Below, piece by piece: positions 24,890 through 33,641 of a DNA stretch of 64,000 nucleotides; within the stretch, counting starts at the first letter, position 1, and each line of letters begins with the position of its first letter. Position numbers and translations under genes: made by a program. This stretch comes from Campylobacter helveticus. GTDB taxonomy: Bacteria > Campylobacterota > Campylobacteria > Campylobacterales > Campylobacteraceae. The notes beneath the pieces are model-generated. The model worked only from the letters and a program-made list of their open reading frames with translations, was not told the origin of the DNA and searched no databases. The stretch lies in contig NZ_CP020478.1 in the NCBI RefSeq assembly GCF_002080395.1, forward strand, positions 1,004,886 through 1,068,885, in the 5' to 3' direction.

Positions 24890-25274
24890 TTATTTTCCTT
24901 AGGGTGATGTCGTTTGCCTTGACAAAGCAAAGCTTATTTTGCCCTATCTTTAAGTCAAGCTCCTCGCCTCTTTTAGCGTCTATAATCGAGCCTAATTCAA
25001 AATGCTTAAATTTAAAAACAATATGCCATAAAATTTGCCCTTTTTTAATGCTAAGAATTTCTGCCTCAAAACGATTTTCTACACTTAAACCAATATTTGA
25101 ATTTGCAAAAGAAAGCTCGTGCTCTTTAAAAATAAGTTCAAGCTCTCCGTCAAAATCAAACGAAGAAAAATCCAGCATCAAAACGCTAAATTCCACTCCC
25201 TCAACATCAACTTGCACACTTAAAACATCACCCTCACTTCGCAAAGAGGCGGCAAAACCTTTTAAAATATTCAA
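24882..25274 (-). CDS. TOBE/Mop-domain molybdate-binding protein
   Basis: 130 residues. The C-terminal half (ENRFEAEILSIKKGQILWHI...GSIIDAKRGEELDLKIGQ...VKANDITL) follows the Mop/TOBE consensus. The N-terminal half may be a second, diverged copy. Between modA and modB, it corresponds to the small gene at this place in C. jejuni (Cj0302c position). It probably binds or stores molybdate in the cytoplasm. It overlaps modA by 4 nt and modB by 8 nt. Confidence 0.75.
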   Translation of the reverse strand: MNILKGFAASLRSEGDVLSVQVDVEGVEFSVLMLDFSSFDFDGELELIFKEHELSFANSNIGLSVENRFEAEILSIKKGQILWHIVFKFKHFELGSIIDAKRGEELDLKIGQNKLCFVKANDITLRKINA

Positions 25275-26017
25275 GGGGTGTTAAATCCGTATTTTTTAAA
25301 AATAGCTTTTGCCTCATCACTTTGGATAAAATTTGCAAATTCTAAGGCTAATTTTTTATCTTTGGCGTGTTTTGTTAGCACGAAAGATTGTTTTAAGGGC
25401 GTATAAAGCTTAGGGTTAATTAAAACGGCTTTTCCTTTAGGCTGATTCACGCTCGAAACAAGAGAGTAAGCGACAATGCCAAGCTCCGCCGCACCGCTAT
25501 CGATGTGAAGCACAGGCTGGGAAATACTATCTCCTAAAACAATTTTATCTTTAAATTTATCATCTAACTTAAGATTTTTTAAAATTTCACTCGCGGCGAC
25601 GCCGTAGGGGGCGACTTTTGGATTTGCTATGCTTAAATGCTTGATTTTATCCGCCTTTTCTCCAAGCTTTTCCACACCTCCCTCAAGCAGGGCTTCATCT
25701 AAACTATAAAGCGCCACAACGCCTAGCGCATAAATTTGAGGTTCGCTAAGGGCATTACCATCTTTTGCGATTTGCTCGGCATATTTTGCATCGGCTGAGA
25801 AAAATAAATCAAATTCCCTCCCCTCTTTTAAAAGCTGATAGTGCTTTCCAGAAGCACCAAATATAAGCTCCACTTCATCTTTAGGATAATTTTGTATAAA
25901 AATTTCTCTAAGCTCACTCATCGCCTTAGAAGCCGAAGAAGCGACAAAAACACTAATCTTTTCCGCCTGTAAATGAAGCGCAAAAACGCAAAATACCAAA
26001 AAAACGATTTTTTTCAC
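25271..26017 (-). CDS. modA: periplasmic molybdate-binding protein
   Basis: 248 residues from a GTG start with GGAGGCAGT just upstream. A signal peptide is followed by the ModA pattern: VFVASSASKAMSELREIF, LIFGASGKHYQLLKEGREFDLFFSAD, LSIANPKVAPYGVAASEIL, and HIDSGAAELGIVAYSLV. First gene of modA-mop-modB-modC. Confidence 0.95.
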   Translation of the reverse strand: MKKIVFLVFCVFALHLQAEKISVFVASSASKAMSELREIFIQNYPKDEVELIFGASGKHYQLLKEGREFDLFFSADAKYAEQIAKDGNALSEPQIYALGVVALYSLDEALLEGGVEKLGEKADKIKHLSIANPKVAPYGVAASEILKNLKLDDKFKDKIVLGDSISQPVLHIDSGAAELGIVAYSLVSSVNQPKGKAVLINPKLYTPLKQSFVLTKHAKDKKLALEFANFIQSDEAKAIFKKYGFNTP

Positions 26018-26036
26018 ACTGCCTCCTTGTCAAATT

Positions 26037-26750
26037 TCACGCATTATAGCAAAATTCATTTAACCGCTTTTTACACAAAATATAAATGCTGTGGTAGGTT
26101 AGAGTATTATTAAATTCTTGCTTCATTTTTAAAAGCGTATCTTTGCCTAGAAAAAATTTTCCCAAAGAATTCACACCGCTAAGCTTTAAATGCCTAAAAA
26201 CCTCCAAAGCACTTTCAAATTTCAGCTTTATCATTTCTTCTTTCAAGGCTAAAATTTCAAATTTTTCAAGCAAACGCTCATATTCTTTTAAATTTTTATA
26301 CCGCAAAGAAAGCCCTGTTAAGCTTTTAATTTCTTTTAAATTATCCTCGCCAAAACTTGAAAGCAGCAAAATGCCCCCCTCTTCAAGCAAGGCATATAAA
26401 TTTGTAAAAATATCGCTTTTAAGCCACTGGATAACGGCATTTGAAGCGATGAGTTGGAATTTTTGCGTGGCTAGAAAATGCGCTGGGATTTTATCCATAT
26501 CAAAAATTTCAACCTCAAATTCGCTTTTATAATCCAAAATATCATTTCTTACATAATCTTTAAAATAAATGGTGTTTTGTAATTTTTGGCTAAATTCTCC
26601 CATTCCACAGCCAAATTCAAACACCCTATCAAATTCTTTTAAATGCAAATTTTCTAGCATATCGCATAGCCTTTGTCCCATTATATCTTGTGCCTTTGCG
26701 GCTGTTTTGTAGCTATCTTTTGCTTTAAGAAAATTCAAATTTGCTCCCAT
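26037..26750 (-). CDS. bioC: malonyl-ACP O-methyltransferase
   Basis: 237 residues with a class I SAM-methyltransferase fold: FEFGCGMGEFSQKL (SAM loop), FDMDKIP and LIASNAVIQWL. Sequence and place in a bioC-bioG-bioF cluster identify BioC, which methylates malonyl-ACP so that fatty acid enzymes can build the pimeloyl chain of biotin. It overlaps bioG by 16 nt. Confidence 0.88.
   Translation of the reverse strand: MGANLNFLKAKDSYKTAAKAQDIMGQRLCDMLENLHLKEFDRVFEFGCGMGEFSQKLQNTIYFKDYVRNDILDYKSEFEVEIFDMDKIPAHFLATQKFQLIASNAVIQWLKSDIFTNLYALLEEGGILLLSSFGEDNLKEIKSLTGLSLRYKNLKEYERLLEKFEILALKEEMIKLKFESALEVFRHLKLSGVNSLGKFFLGKDTLLKMKQEFNNTLTYHSIYILCKKRLNEFCYNA
26043..26048 (-). promoter_or_regulatory. -10 box of the mod operon
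   Basis: TATAAT on the minus strand at the last codons of bioC, 26 nt before the modA GTG. It would give a very short leader (~20 nt). Confidence 0.5.
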
Positions 26751-27334
26751 TTATCAAAGGCAAAAAAGGCAAAATGAGGCTCTTTTAAAGGTTTTAAATT
26801 CGCATAAGAATTTTGCAAGGCATTATTAGGGAAAATCAAATCCCCCTCACTCATATAAACCCTATCCCAAGAGAAATTTTCATTAAAATCCTGTCCGCAA
26901 AAATGATACAAGCTCTCAAGCTCTTCTTTTAAGGCTAACTCGTCTCTAAATTCAAATAAAGCCTTTTCGAACAACAAAGCCTTTTTAAAATCTTCAAGAT
27001 TAAATTTTCTCATCGTGCGTAAAAAAATGCTAGGGTGTATGCCTCTTTTTTCATCGATACCAAAATTTGTTCCATTGATGGCGATTTTTGCGTTGAAATT
27101 TAAATTTTTAAGCAATTTAGAAGAGACACAAACTCCCATAGAAAAAGCTATAAGGGTGATTTTTTCATACAAAGAAAAATCAAATTCAAGCTCGAAATTT
27201 CTATAATCATAAGCCATTAAAACATTTTTTTGAGCCCTTAGATGTGAAAAATGTGAAGCCTGACTTGCAAAACCCGCAAAAAAGAGGATTAACTCTTTAG
27301 ATTCTTCATTTTTGTGTAAAAATTCTACTTTCAT
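26735..27334 (-). CDS. bioG: pimeloyl-ACP methyl ester esterase, BioG type
   Basis: 199 residues of the DUF452 family. Nucleophile S65 in the elbow AFSMGV, with Asp in SEGDLIFPN and His in KEPHFAFF. BioG removes the methyl group introduced by BioC, replacing BioH. It lies between bioC (16 nt overlap) and bioF (4 nt overlap). Confidence 0.88.
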   Translation of the reverse strand: MKVEFLHKNEESKELILFFAGFASQASHFSHLRAQKNVLMAYDYRNFELEFDFSLYEKITLIAFSMGVCVSSKLLKNLNFNAKIAINGTNFGIDEKRGIHPSIFLRTMRKFNLEDFKKALLFEKALFEFRDELALKEELESLYHFCGQDFNENFSWDRVYMSEGDLIFPNNALQNSYANLKPLKEPHFAFFAFDKWEQI

Positions 27335-28455
27335 AAAAGCTCCATTACTTTATCTAAATCGTTCTTACTCAGTCCAGAATGCAAAGAAAAGCGAATTCTA
27401 GCACTATTTTTAGGAACTGTGGGTGTTTTTATCGCTGGAGCAAAAAAGCCATTTTTCTCAAGCTTTAAAGCGCACTCAAGAGCTTTTTGATTTTCTTTTA
27501 AAAGCAAAGAAATGATATAAAAATCTCCCAAAAATTCAAGCTTTTTAGCCCTTAAACCTTTTTTAAAATACTCGCTCAGCTCTTTTAACTTCTTTCTTTC
27601 TTGATTAAAATTTGCCAATTTTTCAAAGATGAAAAGACTAAAAGCGACATTAATGGGAGGCAGTGCGGTGGAATAAATTAGCCCCCTCGCTTTATTGATA
27701 AAAAAGTCCTTAAATTTCTTACTCGTTATCACACAAGCACCCACAGAAGCAAGAGCCTTTCCAAAGGTAAAAATGCAAAAATCCACCTCAAGCTTTAATG
27801 CCTCCACAAGCCCAAAACCCCCTCCAAAACACCCCACACTATGCGCCTCATCGATGTAAAGCAGGACATTTTTATAAATCTTTTTAAGTCTAACAAGCTC
27901 TTTTAAATTTGCCATATCGCCGTCCATACTAAAAAGTGCTTCGCTTAAAATGATGATATTTTCATACTTTGTGTGATTTTTTTCTAGTAAAATTTGCAAA
28001 TGCTTCATATCATTATGCTTAAAACGCAAAAAATTCGCCCCCCTAAGCCCATCAATCATACTAGCGTGTATCAGTTTATCTGCTAAAAAAAGAGTGCTAG
28101 GCACACTCGCAAGGGCTGCGATACAAGAAAAATTAAGATGATAGCCACTATTAAAAAGCAAAACTTCTTTTTGAAATTTAGCTTTAAGAAAATTTTCTAG
28201 CCTTTCATAAACATCAAAATTACCGCTTAAACTTCTTGAGCTTGAGCTTGAAAAATATAAATCTTCTTCTCTCACACTTCTTAAAAATTCTTGTTTTAAG
28301 GCGGAATTTGACGCTAAATTTAAATAGTCATTTCCCGCCAAATTAAGCATTTTAAAACCTTGTTTAAAAACAAAATTTCCCTCGTGTCTAAGTGGTGTAA
28401 GTGTGCGAAAATTTGATTCATTTTGTAAATTTTGCAAAATTTGTTCTACTTGCAT
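27331..28455 (-). CDS. bioF: 8-amino-7-oxononanoate synthase
   Basis: 374 residues, a PLP-dependent alpha-oxoamine synthase. Landmarks are NDYLNLASN, SSSSRSLSGN, LYIDEAHSVGCFG and the PLP lysine in TFGKALASVG. It joins pimeloyl-ACP/CoA and alanine in biotin synthesis. First gene of bioF-bioG-bioC, divergent from bioA. Confidence 0.95.
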   Translation of the reverse strand: MQVEQILQNLQNESNFRTLTPLRHEGNFVFKQGFKMLNLAGNDYLNLASNSALKQEFLRSVREEDLYFSSSSSRSLSGNFDVYERLENFLKAKFQKEVLLFNSGYHLNFSCIAALASVPSTLFLADKLIHASMIDGLRGANFLRFKHNDMKHLQILLEKNHTKYENIIILSEALFSMDGDMANLKELVRLKKIYKNVLLYIDEAHSVGCFGGGFGLVEALKLEVDFCIFTFGKALASVGACVITSKKFKDFFINKARGLIYSTALPPINVAFSLFIFEKLANFNQERKKLKELSEYFKKGLRAKKLEFLGDFYIISLLLKENQKALECALKLEKNGFFAPAIKTPTVPKNSARIRFSLHSGLSKNDLDKVMELL

Positions 28456-28477
28456 TTTTAGCCCTTTTAAAAGCGAA

Positions 28478-28483
28478 ATTATA
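28478..28483 (-). promoter_or_regulatory. -10 box of bioF
   Basis: TATAAT on the minus strand in the bioF-bioA divergent spacer, 23 nt before the bioF ATG. Confidence 0.45.
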
Positions 28484-28527
28484 CGCGTTTTTTACAAATT
28501 TAAGCTTAGTTATTAACTTTTAGATTT

Positions 28528-28533
28528 TATATT
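28528..28533 (+). promoter_or_regulatory. -10 box of bioA
   Basis: TATATT on the plus strand 18 nt before the first bioA ATG; AAAAAAGGAAG follows as ribosome site. Confidence 0.4.
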
Positions 28534-28550
28534 GTTAGTAAAAAAGGAAG

Positions 28551-29822
28551 ATGATGTTAAAAGAACTAGATTTATTATATCTTTGGCACCCCTGCACACA
28601 GATGAAAGACCACGAAAAAATTCCCCTCATTCCCATAAAAAAAGCAAAAGGCGTATGGCTTTATGATTTTGATGATAAGGCTTATATGGACTGCATTAGC
28701 TCTTGGTGGGTGAATCTTTTTGGGCATTGTAATCCTAGAATTTCAAACGCCATAAAAGCTCAACTTGATAAACTAGAACATATACTTTTAGCAGGTTTTA
28801 GCCACGAGGGGATTATTAGACTTTCTCAAAGACTTTGTCATTTGAGTGGATTTGAAAAATGTTTTTATGCGGACAATGGCTCTTCCATCATCGAAGTCGC
28901 TCTTAAAATGAGCTTTCACTATCATCTTAATAAGGGCAAGAAAAAAAATAAATTTCTTTCTCTTACAAATTCTTATCACGGCGAAACTTTGGGAGCTTTA
29001 AGCGTAGGCGATGTGAAGCTTTATAAAGAAACTTACAGCCCACTTTTTTTAGAGGGTTTAAGTACTAAAGCACCGAGTGGAAAGGATTATGAAGAGGAAT
29101 TAAAAATTCTTAAAAGCACTTTAGAAAAACACGCAAATTCCTTATGTGCTTTCATCATCGAGCCTTTAGTGCAGTGTGCTGGCAATATGAATATGTATCA
29201 TCCTAACTTTTTAGATGAGGCGATAAAGCTTTGTCATCATTTTGGGGTGCAGGTGATTTTCGATGAGATAGCGGTAGGCTTTGGACGCACGGGAAAACTT
29301 TTTGCTATGGATTATTGCAGGGAAAAGCCTGATTATCTTTGTCTCTCTAAGGGCATTACGGGGGGCTTTTTGCCTCTAGCTGTTGTTTTGGTAAAAAATG
29401 AAATTTACAACGCCTTTTACGCCCCTTATGAAGAAAATAAAGCTTTCTTGCATTCACACTCTTATACAGGAAATGCTCTAGCCACAGCAGCAGCAAATGA
29501 AGTTTTAAATATCTTTGAAGAAGAAAATATCGTAGAAAAAAATGCCATTTTAAGCCTTTTCATTAAAGAAAAATTTGAAACTCTAAAAGAATTTAAATTT
29601 CTAACGAATTTTAGACAACGCGGTATGATTTATGCTTTTGATATAAAAAGCGAAATTCCAAGAGCTGGGCTTTTAATTTATGAGAAAGCTTTACAAAAAA
29701 AGCTTTTGTTAAGACCACTTGGGAATACAATTTATTTTATGCCCCCTTATGTTATAAGCAAGGAAGAAATTTCTTATGTGGTGGAGAGTTTAAGGGAAAT
29801 TTTTAAGGAATTTAATCCTTAA
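28551..29822 (+). CDS. bioA: adenosylmethionine-8-amino-7-oxononanoate aminotransferase
   Basis: 423 residues, class III PLP aminotransferase: [62 protein letters not shown] and the PLP lysine in [10 protein letters not shown]. It uses S-adenosylmethionine as amino donor. Two adjacent ATG codons follow AAGGAAG; either may start. It overlaps the convergent bioD by 11 nt. Confidence 0.96.
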   Translation: MMLKELDLLYLWHPCTQMKDHEKIPLIPIKKAKGVWLYDFDDKAYMDCISSWWVNLFGHCNPRISNAIKAQLDKLEHILLAGFSHEGIIRLSQRLCHLSGFEKCFYADNGSSIIEVALKMSFHYHLNKGKKKNKFLSLTNSYHGETLGALSVGDVKLYKETYSPLFLEGLSTKAPSGKDYEEELKILKSTLEKHANSLCAFIIEPLVQCAGNMNMYHPNFLDEAIKLCHHFGVQVIFDEIAVGFGRTGKLFAMDYCREKPDYLCLSKGITGGFLPLAVVLVKNEIYNAFYAPYEENKAFLHSHSYTGNALATAAANEVLNIFEEENIVEKNAILSLFIKEKFETLKEFKFLTNFRQRGMIYAFDIKSEIPRAGLLIYEKALQKKLLLRPLGNTIYFMPPYVISKEEISYVVESLREIFKEFNP

Positions 29823-30408
29823 GTAAAACTTTAACTTGGGCTTTGAATTCCTTATTTTCTATGCTTTCTTCATCAAAAAAGTTAAGGTTAATGATAGGAA
29901 TTTGCGTATAATCTTGTATAAATTTATCTTGCAAATTTTCTTTTTCTCCCATCATCGCTAAAAAAAGTATGGGGATTTGCCTATTTTTAAGCGCCTCTAT
30001 GCTGAGTAAAATATGATTAATGCTTCCAAGATAATAACGCCCCACCAAGATAGTCGGCTTTTTAAATTTTTGCATAAAATCTATCATTGTATGATTTTCA
30101 TCAAGAGGTGAAAAAAGCCCACCGGCTAGTTCTATTAGCAAATTTTCATTTTTTGGAATTTGTAAATCAAATGCCTTATAATCTGCCTTTTCTTTTATCT
30201 TAGCTAGATGTGGAGAGGCAGGGGTTTGAAGGAAAAATCCCTCCCCCAAAACGCGTGTTGTAGGACTGAGTTTAGCAACCAAATCGCAATCTTTTGGCAC
30301 TCCAGCTTGGATAAGCTTAAAATAATCATACCCCAAATTCGCACAAAACGCCGCGCTAAAGTGCGTTTTCCCTGCATCCGTGTGAATGCCGCTAATATAA
30401 ATTTGCAT
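29812..30408 (-). CDS. bioD: dethiobiotin synthetase
   Basis: 198 residues. The P-loop [15 protein letters not shown] and [13 protein letters not shown] (the E-G-A-G-G motif region) are typical of BioD, which closes the ureido ring using CO2 and ATP. It is convergent with bioA, and its start overlaps the stop of the upstream SMR gene by 1 nt. Confidence 0.92.
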   Translation of the reverse strand: MQIYISGIHTDAGKTHFSAAFCANLGYDYFKLIQAGVPKDCDLVAKLSPTTRVLGEGFFLQTPASPHLAKIKEKADYKAFDLQIPKNENLLIELAGGLFSPLDENHTMIDFMQKFKKPTILVGRYYLGSINHILLSIEALKNRQIPILFLAMMGEKENLQDKFIQDYTQIPIINLNFFDEESIENKEFKAQVKVLLKD

Positions 30409-30725
30409 TAGTTTGAGATAAATTTCAAGCCCACACTTGAAGCTAGGATAAGTCCTAGAAAAAAGAGCTTAGAAAGGCTTTTATTTTCCTTAAAAAATAT
30501 AACGCCCACTATCACGCCTCCAGCTGCCCCAATGCCAGTCCATATCGCATAAGCCGTTGCCATAGAAATTTCTCGCATCGCTAGTGAAAGAAAGCCAAAG
30601 CTTAAGGAAAACTGCACCAAAATAACAAGAAGATAAATTTTGCGTCTCGTAAGAACTAGTTTTTTCATCGCTACAACGCCAAAAATTTCCATACAACCAG
30701 CTAAAAAGAGAAAAAACCAGCTCAT
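30408..30725 (-). CDS. small multidrug resistance family subunit 1
   Basis: 105 residues with four membrane helices. The essential Glu13 is in [16 protein letters not shown], and [17 protein letters not shown] is the SMR signature. It is paired with a second SMR gene 4 nt overlapping upstream, so the transporter is probably a heterodimer like YkkCD. The substrate may be guanidinium or cationic compounds. Confidence 0.85.
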   Translation of the reverse strand: MSWFFLFLAGCMEIFGVVAMKKLVLTRRKIYLLVILVQFSLSFGFLSLAMREISMATAYAIWTGIGAAGGVIVGVIFFKENKSLSKLFFLGLILASSVGLKFISN

Positions 30726-31120
30726 TTTTTCTCCTCAAAATCTAAACCCAAATCGTGAGAAAGCTCTTCCACTAAAGCTTCATCATTTTCTCTGCTAACA
30801 AATTTAAGCCCCACAACACCCAAAAGTAGAAGAAAAATTAAAGAAATTTTAAGAAGAGAAAAAGTTTCATTGAAAAGGAACATTTCTAAAGCGACAACCC
30901 CAGCTGTGCCTATACCTACAAACACAGCATAAGCCACGCTAACCTCTAACTTTTGCATAGCCACCACAGCACAACAAAAAGAAATGAGTATCCCACAGCC
31001 CGTCAAAACATACCAAATAGGCGCATTAGCATACTTTAAACCGCTCACCCAAAAGCACTCCACCAAACCACCTAAAATCACTAAAACCCAAGCTAGATTA
31101 ACGCTAATTTCTTTTTTCAA
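30722..31120 (-). CDS. small multidrug resistance family subunit 2 (Gdx-like)
   Basis: 132 residues with four helices and GGLVECFWVSGLKYA, close to the G-x-x-E-x-x-W-x-x-x-L-K-Y motif of SugE/Gdx guanidinium exporters, and a charged C-terminal tail of ~25 residues that the partner lacks. It overlaps the following SMR gene by 4 nt. No ykkC-type guanidine riboswitch is visible in the 144-bp spacer upstream. Confidence 0.82.
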   Translation of the reverse strand: MKKEISVNLAWVLVILGGLVECFWVSGLKYANAPIWYVLTGCGILISFCCAVVAMQKLEVSVAYAVFVGIGTAGVVALEMFLFNETFSLLKISLIFLLLLGVVGLKFVSRENDEALVEELSHDLGLDFEEKK

Positions 31121-31264
31121 AACAACCCTTTTTTTCGCGCAATCTTACTAAAAAAATTTAGCAAAATCAAATTTAGTATAGGCAAAATATAAATGATTTA
31201 CCATCATTTATAAAATTTGATTAAAATCATTTTGTTTTTAAATTTCATTTAAAAAGGAGAGAAA

Positions 31265-32299
31265 ATGGATTTAATGAAAGGTGGCAAAAAAGCCCTGTTA
31301 GTAATGGCTAGCGTTGCATTTTTAGCGAGTGCAAATCTTTACGCAAAAGATTTTAAGCCTGTCATTGTCATACACGGAGGAACAAGCGGCTTAGGTCTTA
31401 CAAAAGAGGAATTTGCCAAAAGAGAGGTTGTAATGAAAGAATCTCTTAAGGCTGGACAAAAAATTCTTGAAGCTGGTGGAAGCTCGACAGACGCTGTCAT
31501 AGCTGCAATTAAGGTAATGGAAGATAGCCCCGAATTCAACGCTGGTAAAGGTGCAGTATTTACCGCTGATGGCTATAACGAGCTTGATGCGTCTTTAATG
31601 GATGGAAAAACACTAAACGCAGGTGCTATCGCTATGGCAAGAACCATTAAAAATCCTATCGAAGCAGCAAAAGTAGTAATGGAAAAAACTCCCCACACTT
31701 TAATCGCTGGTGAGGGTGCAGATAAATTAGCCAAAGCAAATGGCTTAGAAATCGTTAATCAAAAATATTTCTACACAGAACACCGCTATAAACAACTAAA
31801 AGAAGCGCAAAAAAGTAAAGAAGTTTTACTTGATAGCGATAAGGCTAAAGCGCACTTAGGGATTTCAACAGAGCCATACTTAGGCACAGTGGGAGCAATC
31901 GCACTTGATAAAAATGGCAATCTAGCCGCTGGAACAAGCACAGGTGGAACAACAAATAAAATGACAGGACGCATAGGCGACTCACCTATCATAGGAGCGG
32001 GAAATTATGCAAATAATGACTCTGTTGCGGTTTCTTGCACAGGAACGGGCGATATTTACATAAGAGTAGCAGCAGCACACGAAGTAGCAGCCCTTTATAA
32101 ACACAAAAAGCTTTCCATTCAAAAAGCAGCAGAAAAAACCATCGATGAAGTGGCAGAGCTTGGCGGCACAGGCGGAATTATCTCAATCGATAAAAATGGA
32201 AAAGTGGGATATGCCTGGACTAAAGATAAGCTTGGAATGTATCACGGAGAAGCTAGACCGGGCGAAGAGCCTAAAATCTTCTGGCCTGTGGCCAAATAA
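31265..32299 (+). CDS. exported isoaspartyl peptidase / type III L-asparaginase
   Basis: 344 residues. A signal peptide ends near SANLYA. The rest is an Ntn-hydrolase: VIVIHGGTSG, AGKGAVFTADGYNELDASLM, the autocleavage/nucleophile Thr in YLGTVGAIALD and TSTGGTTNKMTGRIGDSPIIGAG, with the C-terminal CTGTGD. The precursor should self-cleave before that Thr. It would release aspartate in the periplasm from beta-aspartyl peptides or asparagine, useful to an amino-acid-consuming Campylobacter. The first ATG is favoured by AAAAAGGAGAGAAA. It stands alone, with a strong terminator after it. Confidence 0.9.
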   Translation: MDLMKGGKKALLVMASVAFLASANLYAKDFKPVIVIHGGTSGLGLTKEEFAKREVVMKESLKAGQKILEAGGSSTDAVIAAIKVMEDSPEFNAGKGAVFTADGYNELDASLMDGKTLNAGAIAMARTIKNPIEAAKVVMEKTPHTLIAGEGADKLAKANGLEIVNQKYFYTEHRYKQLKEAQKSKEVLLDSDKAKAHLGISTEPYLGTVGAIALDKNGNLAAGTSTGGTTNKMTGRIGDSPIIGAGNYANNDSVAVSCTGTGDIYIRVAAAHEVAALYKHKKLSIQKAAEKTIDEVAELGGTGGIISIDKNGKVGYAWTKDKLGMYHGEARPGEEPKIFWPVAK

Positions 32300-32302
32300 T
32301 AC

Positions 32303-32324
32303 AAGTGCCTAAATTTAGGCACTT
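32303..32324 (+). terminator. terminator after the isoaspartyl peptidase gene
   Basis: A perfect 22-nt palindrome (AAGTGCCTAAA/TTTAGGCACTT) followed by TCTTT, 3 nt after the stop codon. Confidence 0.75.
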
Positions 32325-32402
32325 TCTTTAAACGCTTCTTTAAATAAAATTTGATAAAATGATAATTTAAACTTTCTATAAGAAAACTTAAGGGAAATAC
32401 TA

Positions 32403-33641
32403 ATGCTTAGCAAAGATGTCAATTTTTATTATAGACAAATTTTAGAAAAATATCCTAATTCTTATTTTACTCAGGATTTAAATAAAGTAATTATTGGGAT
32501 AGATTGCGAATATTTAGACGCTAATGTCATAACTTTTAGCGAATTAAAGGCGAAATTTTATGAGTGTGCGGCTGGGGGAAAATTATGCGAATATGCTGGG
32601 TTTTTTGGGGTTTTGAGTGCAAATTTTATTAATTTATTTGAGGATTTGCCCCATTGTCAAAATGCAAATTATGATTTTCCTCAATTTTTATTTGCAAATG
32701 CTAAGGCTTATTTGCTATACGAAAAAAATAGCAAAATGTTTTTTAAATTTGGTAAAAATGAGTATTTTGACGACTTAAGCGAAGATTATGCTTTACAAAA
32801 AAAAGAAAAAGTGGAATTTAAAATCCTAAACGATTTACAACAAGAGCAAAAAGACTATGAAGCTATGGTAGAAAAGGCTAAAGAATATCTTTTAAGTGGG
32901 GATATTTTTCAAGTAGTTTTAAGCAAACAGCTTTGCATTGAGCATACTGCAAATGCTTTTGATTTTTACGAGGCTTTAAGCCTTGAAAATCCAAGTGCTT
33001 ATATGTTTTATTTCCCTACGCGTTACGGCGTCGTTTTAGGCTCATCGCCTGAGCTTTTATTTAGCATTAAAAATAAAGAAATTTTCACAGCACCCATAGC
33101 TGGAACGAGAAATTTAAACGAAAATAGTGATTTGGTAGCACTAGAAAAAGAGCTTTTAGAAGATGAAAAAGAATTAAGTGAGCATAGAATGCTTGTAGAT
33201 TTAGCTAGAAATGACATCTCTAAATTTGGTAAAAATACCAGAGTGGAAAAACTTTATAATATCTTAAAAAGCAAATATGTCATACACATCGTAAGTGAAG
33301 TTTATGCAAATTTAAAAGATGAGGCGAGTATTTTTGATGTGATTGGCGCACTTTTTCCAGCAGGGACACTAAGCGGTGCGCCAAAAATTCGCGCCTTAGA
33401 AATCATCAATGAGCTAGAGAAACTTGACCGCGGTGTTTATGGCGGAGCGGTGGGCTTTTTAAATTTCAATGAAAATGTCGTTTTAGCCCTCATCATACGC
33501 TCGGCTTTTTTCAAGGAAAATAAAGCTTATATTTCAAGCGGCGCTGGCATAGTATTACAAAGCAAAGCCGAGAAAGAATATGAAGAAATTTGCGCCAAAA
33601 GAAAGGCTTTAATAGCGACATTTGAAAGGCTTACAAAATGA
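32403..33641 (+). CDS. trpE: anthranilate synthase component I
   Basis: 412 residues of the chorismate-binding family: GDIFQVVLSKQL, SSPELLFSI, PIAGTRNL, LVDLARNDISKFG, HIVSEV, LFPAGTLSGAPKIRALEII and YISSGAGIV. It is shorter than enteric TrpE and has little of the classic feedback-inhibition N-terminus. Paired with the glutaminase domain of the next gene, it makes anthranilate. First gene of the trp operon; overlaps trpGD by 4 nt. No leader peptide rich in Trp codons is seen upstream. Confidence 0.93.
   Translation: MLSKDVNFYYRQILEKYPNSYFTQDLNKVIIGIDCEYLDANVITFSELKAKFYECAAGGKLCEYAGFFGVLSANFINLFEDLPHCQNANYDFPQFLFANAKAYLLYEKNSKMFFKFGKNEYFDDLSEDYALQKKEKVEFKILNDLQQEQKDYEAMVEKAKEYLLSGDIFQVVLSKQLCIEHTANAFDFYEALSLENPSAYMFYFPTRYGVVLGSSPELLFSIKNKEIFTAPIAGTRNLNENSDLVALEKELLEDEKELSEHRMLVDLARNDISKFGKNTRVEKLYNILKSKYVIHIVSEVYANLKDEASIFDVIGALFPAGTLSGAPKIRALEIINELEKLDRGVYGGAVGFLNFNENVVLALIIRSAFFKENKAYISSGAGIVLQSKAEKEYEEICAKRKALIATFERLTK

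Noticed and set aside
30409-30738. Overlapping minus-strand ORFs in the SMR region
   Set aside because: Shadow frames of the two SMR genes; only the SMR frames show membrane helices and the conserved Glu.
31121-31264. ykkC-type guanidine riboswitch before the SMR pair
   Set aside because: The spacer is AT-rich and lacks the conserved G-rich motifs; no supporting stems found.
32325-32402. trp attenuator or leader peptide
   Set aside because: No short ORF with Trp codons and no alternative terminator hairpins are visible before trpE; the only hairpin there belongs to the preceding gene.
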